Assembly: GCF_001456355.1 (NCBI RefSeq)
Contig: NZ_CP010271.1
Coordinates: 1 to 64,000, forward strand
Reading direction: 5' to 3'
Source of the DNA: Mycobacteroides saopaulense
GTDB taxonomy: Bacteria > Actinomycetota > Actinomycetes > Mycobacteriales > Mycobacteriaceae
Length of the DNA stretch: 64,000 bases
How positions within the stretch are numbered: the first letter of the stretch is position 1; each line of letters opens with the position of its first letter. The notes under the pieces are model-generated. The model was given only the letters and a program-made list of their open reading frames with translations, was not told the origin of the DNA and did not search any database. Of the stretch, positions 27,662 to 37,979 are shown in pieces. A program made the translations under genes and the position numbers.

Positions 27662-27821
27662 CGTCAGCGGATCCCTTCGTTGGGCGGTGGTTCTAGACCA
27701 GTACTTCAGATTGCCATCTTTGCGCATCGACAGCCATGCCTCGCGGAAAAGACTCTCGTGCCGCATGGCTGTTGTGAAACATCCGCGTGAATGTCTTTTC
27801 CGCGCGGATAAGGTGGTCGTC

Positions 27822-28349
27822 GTGACTTCACCAATCCAGACACAGACCGCAACCCTGCACACCAACCGCGGCGACGTCGTCATCGCGCTCTTCGGCAACC
27901 ACGCCCCGAAGACCGTCGCCAACTTCGTCGGCCTCGCCGACGGCAGCAAGGACTACTCCACCAAGAACGCCAAGGGCGAGGCCGCAGGCCCGTTCTACGA
28001 CGGTGCCATCTTCCACCGCGTCATCGAAGGATTCATGATCCAGGGCGGCGACCCCACCGGCACCGGCCGTGGTGGCCCCGGATACCAGTTCGCCGACGAG
28101 TTCCACCCCGAGCTGCAGTTCGACAAGCCGTACCTGCTGGCCATGGCCAACGCGGGGCCGGGCACCAACGGCTCGCAGTTCTTCATCACCGTCGGCAAGA
28201 CCCCGCACCTGAACCGTCGTCACACCATCTTCGGTGAGGTCGTGGACCCGGCCTCACAGCAAGTTGTCGACGCCATCGCCACCACCGCCGTCGATCGTGG
28301 CGACCGTCCCACCGACGACGTCGTGATCAACTCCATCACCATCAGCTAG
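27822..28349 (+). CDS. ppiA: peptidyl-prolyl cis-trans isomerase (cyclophilin type)
   Basis: The 175-aa cyclophilin catalyses proline isomerisation during protein folding, probably in the cytoplasm since no signal peptide is present. Conserved motifs include FYDGAIFHRVIEGFMIQGGDPTGTG (active-site Arg and Phe), ANAGPGTNGSQFFIT and LNRRHTIFGEV. Start is GTG 27822 with AGGTGG upstream. It lies divergently from cwsA, as in other mycobacteria, and is followed by a rhomboid gene after 6 nt. Confidence 0.97.
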   Translation: MTSPIQTQTATLHTNRGDVVIALFGNHAPKTVANFVGLADGSKDYSTKNAKGEAAGPFYDGAIFHRVIEGFMIQGGDPTGTGRGGPGYQFADEFHPELQFDKPYLLAMANAGPGTNGSQFFITVGKTPHLNRRHTIFGEVVDPASQQVVDAIATTAVDRGDRPTDDVVINSITIS

Positions 28350-28355
28350 ATCTCG

Positions 28356-29219
28356 ATGGCTCATCCCGGTCAGGTCCCGGTCTACGGGTGCGCATGGCAC
28401 CCGGACCGGGCCACCGCGGTGCGCTGCGTGCGGTGCGGGCGTCCCGTATGCCCCCAGTGCATGCGGTCCGCGCCCGTCGGACAGCAGTGCGTCGAATGCG
28501 TCCAGCAGGGCGCGAAATCCGTGCGCCAGGTCAAGCCGCTGCAACAGGTGCGCGCCTGGATCACCTGGGCGCTGATCGCCGTCAACGTCCTGGTCTACGC
28601 GGCGACGGTGTCGGACAGCGTGGACGGCGACCTCACCAGCAGCGAGCTGTTCCGCCAGCTGGTGCTGTACCTGCCCTGGGTGGCTCAGGGTGAACTGTGG
28701 CGCACCATCACCACCGGCTTCCTGCATCTGGGTCTGATGCACATCGCGGTCAACATGCTCTCGTTGGCCATGATCGGGCCGGGGCTCGAGCGCGCGTTCG
28801 GTGGCCAGCGCTACGCCACGATCTACGGCACCGCCCTGCTCGGTAGCAGTGCCGCCGCGATGTGGCTCAGTCCGAATGCCTTGGTGGCTGGGGCATCTGG
28901 TGCCATCTACGGGCTGTTGGGGGCCGCACTCGTGCTATCTCTTCGGGAGCGGCTGAACCCGCAGACCATCATCGTCGTACTGGTGCTCAATATCGGGCTG
29001 AGCATCACGCTGCCGGGTATCTCCTTGGCAGGGCACCTGGGTGGGTTGCTGTTCGGCGTGCTCAGTGCGGGCGCGCTGCTCTACTACCGCGAGGTGTGTC
29101 GTGGGGTCGGCATGCCGGACCTCGTGCGGAAGCCCTCGACGCCGTGGGTGCTGGCCAGCGGGGTCGCCGCACTGTCCGTCGGCCTGATCCTGGCGAAGGT
29201 GTTGACCTACGCGGGATAG
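28356..29219 (+). CDS. rhomboid family intramembrane serine protease
   Basis: The 287-aa protein has an N-terminal cytoplasmic zinc-ribbon-like part with four CxxC motifs (CVRCGRPVCPQC, CVEC) and a six- to seven-helix rhomboid domain. The catalytic Ser lies in GASGAIYGLLG and the His in GHLGGLLFG; GFLHLGLMHIAVNM is the conserved loop region. Such proteases cut membrane proteins within the bilayer; substrates are unknown. It follows ppiA by 6 nt and converges with the methyltransferase at 29221 with one base between stop codons. Confidence 0.95.
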   Translation: MAHPGQVPVYGCAWHPDRATAVRCVRCGRPVCPQCMRSAPVGQQCVECVQQGAKSVRQVKPLQQVRAWITWALIAVNVLVYAATVSDSVDGDLTSSELFRQLVLYLPWVAQGELWRTITTGFLHLGLMHIAVNMLSLAMIGPGLERAFGGQRYATIYGTALLGSSAAAMWLSPNALVAGASGAIYGLLGAALVLSLRERLNPQTIIVVLVLNIGLSITLPGISLAGHLGGLLFGVLSAGALLYYREVCRGVGMPDLVRKPSTPWVLASGVAALSVGLILAKVLTYAG

Positions 29220-29220
29220 C

Positions 29221-30114
29221 TCAGAGCGGCAGCCTGGCGGTCAGAAACGCCAGGCTGGTGTGCAGCATCGCCAACTCGGGTAGCGCGTCGGTGAGGGGGC
29301 GCCCGTACTGTGCGGCGATGTCGGAAATCGTGGTCGTGGATGTCGTCCAGCCATGGCCGGCCAGCCAGTCGCCGGGGCGCATCCGTGAATCGGGATAGGT
29401 CAGCATCCAGAAGTTGGCGGCCTTCACCTGGTCGGGCGCCAGCGGTTCGACGGCCGTGTCCCACCGGTCCACTGAGGGGACGAAGTTGTCCGCGTCGCAG
29501 TTGACGGCGCTGCCGGGGGCCGACAGCTCGATGATTCGCTCGAAGAGCACGTCGTGATCGGAACCCGCGAGTCCGGCGGTGATGGCGGGCTGGATGAGCC
29601 AGGCGGTGGGCTGTTCCGGGTCGAATCCGGCGGCGCACATGTCTTCTGCCCAGGAAGCGGTCACCGCTGATGCGGCCACCGAATGGTGTTTCACCCGCGC
29701 GGGAATTCCCCGGCCTCGGAGCACGTCGCCGCGGAACTGCAGGGTGTGCGGATAGTCCACTTCGTAGACGGTCGTTTCATCCGGCCAGTCCAGGCGGTAC
29801 ACACGGGTGTCCAAACCGGTGGCGAACAGCACCACCTGTCGCGTGCCGACGGCCAACTCCGCGGCGAGGAAATCGTCGCCGTACCGTGCCATCAGCCCAG
29901 CGGCACTGAGCAGCAAGAAGATTCGGCCGCCGTCGTCCGTGGAGGTGTCGGGAAAACCCGCGGCAAGAAGCGCGCTGCTCAACGGTTCCTTGGCGGCGTT
30001 GACGAGTACCGCCGCAAGGGGATCGTCGATAAGCGGATGCCCGCGCTTGCCTTCCAATGCGCGCAGGGCGGCGTAGAAGAGGTCGAATTGCAGCTTGTGT
30101 GACGGTGTGGACAC
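29221..30114 (-). CDS. LCM-type SAM-dependent methyltransferase (paralogue 1)
   Basis: About 297 aa, of the mycobacterial leucine-carboxyl-methyltransferase-like family (PF04072/TIGR00027). Signatures: PLIDDPLAAVLV, the SAM-binding TRQVVLFATGLDTRVYRLDWP and VYEVDYPHTLQF, and the late FERIIELSAPGS. Substrates of these numerous mycobacterial enzymes are unknown. The start is uncertain: GTG 30114 (VSTPSHKLQF) or TTG 30138; I prefer the first because homologous sequence begins there. It is the last of three tandem paralogues on the same strand. Confidence 0.88.
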   Translation of the reverse strand: MSTPSHKLQFDLFYAALRALEGKRGHPLIDDPLAAVLVNAAKEPLSSALLAAGFPDTSTDDGGRIFLLLSAAGLMARYGDDFLAAELAVGTRQVVLFATGLDTRVYRLDWPDETTVYEVDYPHTLQFRGDVLRGRGIPARVKHHSVAASAVTASWAEDMCAAGFDPEQPTAWLIQPAITAGLAGSDHDVLFERIIELSAPGSAVNCDADNFVPSVDRWDTAVEPLAPDQVKAANFWMLTYPDSRMRPGDWLAGHGWTTSTTTISDIAAQYGRPLTDALPELAMLHTSLAFLTARLPL

Positions 30115-30258
30115 CGTGCTTTCTTTCTTGCCCTCCAAGGGATCACCCCGCTTCCCGGCTCGTGGACGTGCGCACTGAATTGCAGGCTATCGACCGCGGT
30201 GCAAACCGGTGGTCAGACGCGAAAAGCCGCCGCGGAGGTGCCGGCAACGGTACAAACC

Positions 30259-31224
30259 TCACCGAGGAGCCGGGCCGTTGGTGAGGCGCGGATCTGCCGA
30301 TCGTCCCAGGTAGTCGGTGGGCAGGGTTGCGGTGAGAAGGCGTCGGTCCGCCAGATCGTGGAAGCCCCGGGATATGTCCTCGCGGAAGGGCCGACCGTAG
30401 CGCTGGGCCAACTCCCGATTGGTGAATGTCTGCGTCAGCCAGCCATGCCCGGAGAGCCACTCACCGGGGAGCGTGCGCTCGTCGTAGTGCGCGAGCACCG
30501 AGTAGTCGGCGCCGCGAATGGCCTCGGGAGTGGTGGCGTCCACGATGTCGCACCACGCCTGCCCCGAGGGAGCCAGCGGATCGTTGTCGGTGGCGATCAT
30601 GCTGCCGGGTGCTGACATCTCGATGATCCGCTCGAACATGGCGTCCTGGCTGCGGCCGGGAAGATTGGAGATGACGGCTTCGGCGAGCCACGCCGTGGGT
30701 GCATCGGGGTCGAATCCGGCCAAGGTCAGCTCGGCCTGCCACCAGTCGGCGAGCCCGGAGTGCACCATGCGCTGAGTCGCCCGGAGCACGGCACCCGAGT
30801 TGTCCAGGGCCTTCATTTTGAGCGTGAGGGCTTCGGGATAGTCCACCTCGTAGACGACGGTTCCGTCGGGCCAGGGCAGTCGATACGCGCGGGTATCGAG
30901 GCCCCCGGCAAGCAGCACCACCTGCCGGGTGCCGCCCCTGACGGAGGCGAGCAGAGAATCGTCGTAGTACCGGCACATCACGGACATGTAGTTGGTCAGC
31001 AGGTGAGTGCGGAGCTCGTTGTCTGTGGAGGGTTCCTCGTGCAGGCCGATATCCAGAAGTGCCTGTGTGTACGGATCCCCGACCGCGTCGATGATCGTCT
31101 GGGCGTGTTCGTCGAACAGCAGCGGGTTTGCGCGGCGAGATTCGAGCGCGCGCAGGGCAGCAAGGGTCAGCTCTATCCGTATGCCCTGGCGGGCAAATGC
31201 ACGGCTCCGACCGTTCGCAGGCAT
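30259..31224 (-). CDS. LCM-type SAM-dependent methyltransferase (paralogue 2)
   Basis: 321 aa, same family as its neighbours: NPLLFDEHAQTIID, TRQVVLLAGGLDTRAYRLPWP, VYEVDYPEALTL, AWLAEAVISNLPG and FERIIEMSAPGSM. It starts at ATG 31224 (MPANGRSRAF). Compared with the other two it has a longer C-terminal tail. 144 nt separate it from paralogue 1 and 159 nt from paralogue 3, so each may have its own promoter. Methyl acceptor unknown. Confidence 0.9.
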   Translation of the reverse strand: MPANGRSRAFARQGIRIELTLAALRALESRRANPLLFDEHAQTIIDAVGDPYTQALLDIGLHEEPSTDNELRTHLLTNYMSVMCRYYDDSLLASVRGGTRQVVLLAGGLDTRAYRLPWPDGTVVYEVDYPEALTLKMKALDNSGAVLRATQRMVHSGLADWWQAELTLAGFDPDAPTAWLAEAVISNLPGRSQDAMFERIIEMSAPGSMIATDNDPLAPSGQAWCDIVDATTPEAIRGADYSVLAHYDERTLPGEWLSGHGWLTQTFTNRELAQRYGRPFREDISRGFHDLADRRLLTATLPTDYLGRSADPRLTNGPAPR

Positions 31225-31383
31225 GACTCCCAGCTCTCATCCCCCACCGTCAAACCATAGGCCTTTGCCAATTGACCTGTTAGTACAGACGGCACCCTTG
31301 TAACCGATTGCATGGGAAACACTAGCTGAGGCGAGACCGAAGGTCCCACCGCCTCATCCGTCCGCGCGCCTTGCAGTCTGTGG

Positions 31384-32283
31384 CTAGCGTGTGGCGGTGA
31401 TGAAGTAGGCGTCCGACCACAGCGCGGTGATCTCGCTGTGCTCGCTGGGTGCAGGTCGCCCGTAGTCGGCGGCCTGCTCAAGCCGGTTCGTGGTGTCGAC
31501 CTGCCAACCATGCTCGCCCAGCCACGCAATGGGGTCCTTGCGCTCGTCGTCGTAAATGAGGGACCCGATGCTGATGTCCTTGACGAACTCCGGCCGGAGT
31601 TGGTTCACGGCGTCCTGCCATTGACTGGCGGTGGCCACCCGGCGGCGCCATTCGGTGGCGAGGAAACTGCCGGGCGCGGAATGCGTGGTGATGTTCTCGA
31701 ACAGTGCGTCCTGGGCCGCTCCGGGTAGGTAGGCCAACAGGCCTTCGGCGAGCCAGGCCGTCGGCTTGGTCGCATCGAAGCCCGCCGTCTGCAGGGCAGA
31801 GATCCAGTCATCGCGAAGATCCACGGCGACCTCTCGCCTTTCGGCCAGCGGAGTCGCCCGCTCCTCGTTCAGCACGCGGTCCTTGAACTCCAGCACCTTC
31901 GGTTGGTCGAGCTCGTAGACGACGGTGCCGTCCGGCCAGGGCAGTCGATAGACCCGTGCATCGAGGCCGGCGGCCAGGATGACCACCTGACGAATCCCCG
32001 AATCCGCTGCAGCGGCGAAGAATTCATCGAAGTACTTGGTGCGGACCGCGAGATGGTTCACCAGATAGGTGGTGGCGGTGTCCCACTCGGATTCGGGTTT
32101 CGGCGAGGCCAGCGCCTCGGTCAGTCGGGGTTCACCGGAGGCCTCGACGAAGGCCCGCGCGTATTCGTCGCGAATCAGCGGTTCAGAGCGGGTGGTCTCC
32201 AGCGCGCGGAACGACGACACCATGAGGGCCGTGAAACCGACGCTGCTGACAATGTCCCACTGGTCGCCGTCGGTCCGTGTCAT
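31384..32283 (-). CDS. LCM-type SAM-dependent methyltransferase (paralogue 3)
   Basis: 299 aa with the best-preserved family features of the three: GFTALMVSSFRALET, PLIRDEYARAFVEA, RQVVILAAGLDARVYRLPWP, VYELDQPKVLEFK, AWLAEGLLAYLPG and FENITTHSAPGS. Its start ATG 32283 gives the common N-terminus. It is the first of three tandem copies. Such genes exist in large families in mycobacteria, possibly for lipid or secondary-metabolite O-methylation. Confidence 0.92.
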   Translation of the reverse strand: MTRTDGDQWDIVSSVGFTALMVSSFRALETTRSEPLIRDEYARAFVEASGEPRLTEALASPKPESEWDTATTYLVNHLAVRTKYFDEFFAAAADSGIRQVVILAAGLDARVYRLPWPDGTVVYELDQPKVLEFKDRVLNEERATPLAERREVAVDLRDDWISALQTAGFDATKPTAWLAEGLLAYLPGAAQDALFENITTHSAPGSFLATEWRRRVATASQWQDAVNQLRPEFVKDISIGSLIYDDERKDPIAWLGEHGWQVDTTNRLEQAADYGRPAPSEHSEITALWSDAYFITATR

Positions 32284-32341
32284 GTGCCCGCCTCTTACCT
32301 AGGAGTAATTACCTAAGGCAACGATACGCGGATTGTGAGGT

Positions 32342-32767
32342 TCACGCCGGATAGCGGGCCGCGCGCAGTACCTCGTGCACGTCGCGGGGGTCGGTGCCCA
32401 GGTCCCACCGGTTCAACACGATCAGTCGATCACCCGACTCGATCTCCAATAGTCGGGTGCGTCGGCCAAGCCGCCGAAACTCGGTGACCTTGACCGAATC
32501 CACCTCGGCGCGGGCCAGCAGCGTGCTGCGGGTGATGCCCTGCATCTCGAGGCCGTCGTCGACCATGCGCAGTTTGGGACGGCACCGCCAGGACACCGCG
32601 GCGAAGATCAGCAGCCCGAGGCCGGCGATCGAGGCCAAGAGGCGACCCGGTGCGTCGGCGACCAAGAAGAGGGACGCGGTGCCCAAGGCGAGGCCGACGA
32701 GGGCCACGCCGACAATGCCGACGGGTTTCGGGCCCCATTCGACAGGGGATCCGGTCGAGTTATCCAC
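32342..32767 (-). CDS. PH-domain membrane protein (Rv0010c-like)
   Basis: The 141-aa protein has two N-terminal membrane helices (VGIVGVALVGLALGTASLFLV and LLASIAGLGLLIFAAVSW) and a C-terminal beta-rich PH-like domain. It corresponds in position (beside crgA) and type to Rv0010c. GTG 32767 opens MDNSTGSPVEWGP, and this start codon lies inside a perfect DnaA-box sequence. Function is unknown; the location suggests envelope or division. Confidence 0.85.
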   Translation of the reverse strand: MDNSTGSPVEWGPKPVGIVGVALVGLALGTASLFLVADAPGRLLASIAGLGLLIFAAVSWRCRPKLRMVDDGLEMQGITRSTLLARAEVDSVKVTEFRRLGRRTRLLEIESGDRLIVLNRWDLGTDPRDVHEVLRAARYPA

Positions 32768-32781
32768 AGGCGTTATCCACA
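32760..32781. promoter_or_regulatory. pair of perfect DnaA boxes upstream of the Rv0010c-like gene
   Basis: TTATCCACA occurs twice, at 32760-32768 and 32773-32781, 13 bp apart in the same orientation; a third, near-match TTATCCCCA in the opposite orientation lies at 32783-32791. The first overlaps the GTG start at 32767, so DnaA binding here could regulate that gene or titrate DnaA. It lies outside oriC, 31 kb from dnaA. Confidence 0.6.
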
Positions 32782-32888
32782 GTGGGGATAAATCACATCG
32801 TTGTGATTGGGTGTCTGACGGGTGGACTCGATGGAAACGGGTGCCATCCAGAGCTGCAACGACAACATCGGATTCGTCGTGGCTTTGG

Positions 32889-33152
32889 TCAGCGCCAACG
32901 CATGGTCAGCAGCAGCCCGGTGATCATGAAGGCAAACGCGATGGCGTAGTTCCACGGGCCTAGATCCATCATCCAGGTGATGTGCTGAGCGGCCAGCTGG
33001 AACACCATGAGCCAGGCCAGGCCGATGAGCATGAGGGTGAGGAAGAACGCGACGAACCAGACGCTCGACGGACCGGCTTTCACCTTGACCGGAGTACGGC
33101 TAACGGTGGTCGCGTTGAACGCTGACTTCTTACGGACCTTGGACTTGGGCAT
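32889..33152 (-). CDS. crgA: cell division protein CrgA
   Basis: The 87-aa membrane protein has a basic N-terminus ([13 protein letters not shown]) and two membrane helices ([21 protein letters not shown] and [16 protein letters not shown]), the standard CrgA architecture. CrgA is recruited by FtsZ and interacts with FtsQ, FtsI and CwsA at the septum. ATG 33152 is the natural start. It is divergent from the DUF881 gene across 107 nt. Confidence 0.97.
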   Translation of the reverse strand: MPKSKVRKKSAFNATTVSRTPVKVKAGPSSVWFVAFFLTLMLIGLAWLMVFQLAAQHITWMMDLGPWNYAIAFAFMITGLLLTMRWR

Positions 33153-33259
33153 CGACTACCTCGGAAGCATCTCGGATATGGCGGCACAGCGAGTGGTGAT
33201 CGCGGCCGGCGTCGTAATGGGTTCCTACGCAGGTTACAGCCCAGTGCTGCGACAATGCT

Positions 33260-34081
33260 GTGGTGACCTCCGATGAGCAGCCTGCGCGAACCGGCTCGGG
33301 CCCCGACGAGGCTCCCACGAGCGAGCGGGGCGCCAAGCGCAAGCCCCTCATCTGGCGAATAGGTGTTCCGCTCGTGTGCGCCCTCGCGGGCTTTCTGTTG
33401 GCCGCGACGCACACGGTGTCGGGCGGTAACGAGATCCGGCGCGGTGACTCCCCCTCACCCCGACTGGTGGACCTGGTGCGGGAGACCCAGAAGTCGGTGG
33501 ACAAGCTCAGTGCCACACGTGACGGTCTGGCCAACGAGATGGCCGCCGCGCGCGAGCAGTCGGCCGGCGGTGACGACCGGGTGGCGGCGGCACTCGCGGA
33601 AACCCGTGAGATGGCCGATGCCGCAGGCGTTCAGCCGGTCACCGGGCCCGGTCTGGTGGTGACACTGACCGATGCCAAGCGCGACGCGTACGGCCGGTTC
33701 CCCCGCGATGCGTCTCCCGACGACTTGGTGGTGCATCAGCAGGACGTCGAGGGTGTGCTCAACGCATTGTGGAGTGCCGGTGCCGAGGCCATCCAGATGC
33801 AGGACGACCAGCGCCTGGTGGCGAGCTCGGTACCCAGATGTGTGGGTAACACCTTGCTACTGCACGGCCGCACCTACAGTCCGCCTTACGTGATTACAGC
33901 GATCGGTGACGCCGACGCCATGCAGGCAGCGCTCGACGCGGCGCCGTTGGTGACCCTGTATCGACAGTATGTGGCGCGATTCGGCTTGGGCTACACGGTG
34001 ACTCGCGGCCACCATCTTGAGGTTGCCGGATACCGGGACGCGGTCGGCCCGGGCCGCGCGATCCCGGTGCAGGGCCCGTAA
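33260..34081 (+). CDS. DUF881 membrane-anchored protein (Rv0012-like)
   Basis: 273 aa, with a charged cytoplasmic N-terminus, one membrane helix (IGVPLVCALAGFLLAATHTV) and a DUF881 extracytoplasmic domain: coiled-coil region RLVDLVRETQKSVDKLSATR, then GLVVTLTDA, DLVVHQQDVEGVLNALWSAGAEAIQMQDDQRL and the late GNTLLLHGRTYSPPYVITAIG. DUF881 proteins are found beside division genes in actinobacteria; role unknown. It starts at GTG 33260 or the adjacent GTG 33263. Confidence 0.92.
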   Translation: MVTSDEQPARTGSGPDEAPTSERGAKRKPLIWRIGVPLVCALAGFLLAATHTVSGGNEIRRGDSPSPRLVDLVRETQKSVDKLSATRDGLANEMAAAREQSAGGDDRVAAALAETREMADAAGVQPVTGPGLVVTLTDAKRDAYGRFPRDASPDDLVVHQQDVEGVLNALWSAGAEAIQMQDDQRLVASSVPRCVGNTLLLHGRTYSPPYVITAIGDADAMQAALDAAPLVTLYRQYVARFGLGYTVTRGHHLEVAGYRDAVGPGRAIPVQGP

Positions 34082-34149
34082 GCCTTCGTCGAGCACCGGC
34101 CGGGTAAACCGGCTGGGAAACCGCTGGCGCCTGTCCGTACCCTTGACCT

Positions 34150-34824
34150 GTGCGCATCCTGGTCCTCGACAACTACGACAGCTTCGTGTTCAACCTGGTC
34201 CAGTACCTGGGTCAGCTCGGTGTGGACGCGACGGTGTGGCGCAACGACGACCCGCGACTGTCCGATACCGATGCGGTGGCGGCCGACTTCGACGGCGTGC
34301 TGATCAGCCCCGGCCCCGGCACACCGGAGAGCGCGGGGGCGTCCATCGCCATGGTGCACTCCTGCGCGAAGACGGGGACCCCGCTGCTCGGGGTGTGCCT
34401 GGGGCACCAGGCCATCGGAGTGGCGTTCGGCGGCACCGTCGATCGTGCCCCGGAGCTGTTGCACGGGAAGACCAGCACGGTCGAGCACGAGGATGCCGGC
34501 GTGCTGCGGGGCCTGCCGAACCCGTTCACGGCCACCAGGTACCACTCGCTGACCATCCTCCCCGACACCGTGCCCGAGGGGCTTCGGGTGATCGCACGCA
34601 CGGCCAGTGGCGTGATCATGGGCGTCATGCACACCGAGCATCCGATCCACGGGGTGCAGTTCCACCCCGAGTCGATCCTCACCGAGGGCGGACACCGGAT
34701 GCTGGCCAACTGGCTTACCTATTGCGGTGCGCCCCTTGATGAGCCTCTGGTGCGCTCGCTCGAGGCGGAGGTCGCCTCGGCGCTGAGCGGGGTCAGCGGA
34801 AGAGTCGCCGCGCTCGGCGGCTAG
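34150..34824 (+). CDS. trpG: glutamine amidotransferase, anthranilate/aminodeoxychorismate synthase component II
   Basis: Provides ammonia from glutamine for anthranilate or 4-amino-4-deoxychorismate synthesis (TrpG/PabA). The 224-aa class I amidotransferase has the nucleophile Cys in GVCLGHQAIG and the His-Glu pair in VQFHPESIL, plus SPGPGTPESAG. It starts at GTG 34150 (MRILVLDNYDSFVFN). Located between DUF881 and pknB as Rv0013 in M. tuberculosis; it probably serves both tryptophan and folate routes. It converges with pknB, 6 nt apart. Confidence 0.95.
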   Translation: MRILVLDNYDSFVFNLVQYLGQLGVDATVWRNDDPRLSDTDAVAADFDGVLISPGPGTPESAGASIAMVHSCAKTGTPLLGVCLGHQAIGVAFGGTVDRAPELLHGKTSTVEHEDAGVLRGLPNPFTATRYHSLTILPDTVPEGLRVIARTASGVIMGVMHTEHPIHGVQFHPESILTEGGHRMLANWLTYCGAPLDEPLVRSLEAEVASALSGVSGRVAALGG

Positions 34825-34830
34825 AACCGT

Positions 34831-36716
<1,886 letters not shown>

Positions 36717-36717
<1 letters not shown>

Positions 36718-37979
36718 TACGGTGATTTCGTCCCAGGGATCGGGTCCGGTTCGGCGACCGGAAGCAGAGCCACGATATTAGCTGGCGCGAGCGCTCCTGG
36801 CGAAGCTGAACCTGGGCTTGAGGGTGCCTCGGTGCCGGACACCGTCGGCGGGGTGGTCGGCGACTGATTCTTCTGCTCACTGGCTCGGAGCAGGATCAAC
36901 GCCGCGATGATGATCGCGAAGATGCCCAGCACCGCGGCCGCCCACATCAGTGCCTTCTGGCCGGGTGAGAACGTGCCGCGCCGGGGTGGTGGTGGCCGGT
37001 GCGAGCCCGTCGGCGGGCGGGTACGGGACGTCGGCGGAGCGACCCGGCTCGGTGCCCCCACCGCGGGCCGTACCTGAGTGGCGGGCGGGATCGCCGCCGG
37101 TGTCGCCCGGCTGATGGTTGGCGCCTGGTTGGGGCGCGGCGGACGTCGCCCGGCGCGCACCGCGGCCACGGCGTCGGCGAACGGTCCGCCGCTCGTGTAC
37201 CGGTTCTGCGGGTTCTTCACCAGGGTGATCTCGATGAGCTCGCGCACGTTCGGCGGCAGGTCGGCGGGCAGCGGCGACGGCGTCTCCTTGATGTGCTTCA
37301 TCGCGACCGTCAGCGCGCCGTCCCCGGAGAACGGCCGCTTGCCCGAAACCGCTTCATACCCGACGACTCCGAGCGCGTAGACATCACTGGCGGGAGTGGC
37401 GTCATGGCCCAGGGCCTGTTCGGGGGCGATGTATTGGGCGGTGCCCATCACCATGCCGGTCTGCGTGACCGGCGCGGCGTCGACAGCCTTGGCGATGCCG
37501 AAGTCGGTGAGTTTCACCTGGCCGGTGGGCGTGATCAGGATGTTGCCCGGTTTCACGTCGCGGTGTACGAGCCCGGCGGCATGTGCGACCTGCAGGGCGC
37601 GGCCGGTCTGCTCGAGCATGTCCAGCGAGTGACGCAGTGACAGTCGGCCGGTGCGCTTGAGTACCGAGTTCAACGGTTCGCCGTGGATCAGCTCCATGAC
37701 CAGGTAGGCGGTGCGGCCCTCGCTGTCGATATCGGTCTCGCCGTAGTCGTACACGCTGGCGATGCCCGGGTGGTTGAGCATCGCGACGGTGCGTGCTTCG
37801 GCACGGAACCGCTCGATGAACTCGGGGTCCGAGGAGAACTCGGCCTTGAGCACCTTCACGGCCACCTTGCGGCCCAAGCGGCTGTCGGTGCCCTCCCAGA
37901 CCTGGCCCATGCCACCGGTGGCGATGAGCCGCTGCAACCGGTAGCGGCCCGAAAGCGTTTCTCCCACACGAACGGTCAT
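36717..37979 (-). CDS. pknA: Ser/Thr protein kinase PknA
   Basis: The 420-aa transmembrane kinase regulates cell shape and division with PknB. Kinase motifs: [13 protein letters not shown] (glycine loop), [11 protein letters not shown] and DFGIAKAVD; a Pro/Ser/Thr-rich linker, one membrane helix ([22 protein letters not shown]) and a short extracellular tail follow, without PASTA repeats. Start ATG 37979 ([11 protein letters not shown]) overlaps pbpA by 4 nt; the longer reading to 38165 is a shadow of pbpA. Translationally coupled to both neighbours. Confidence 0.98.
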
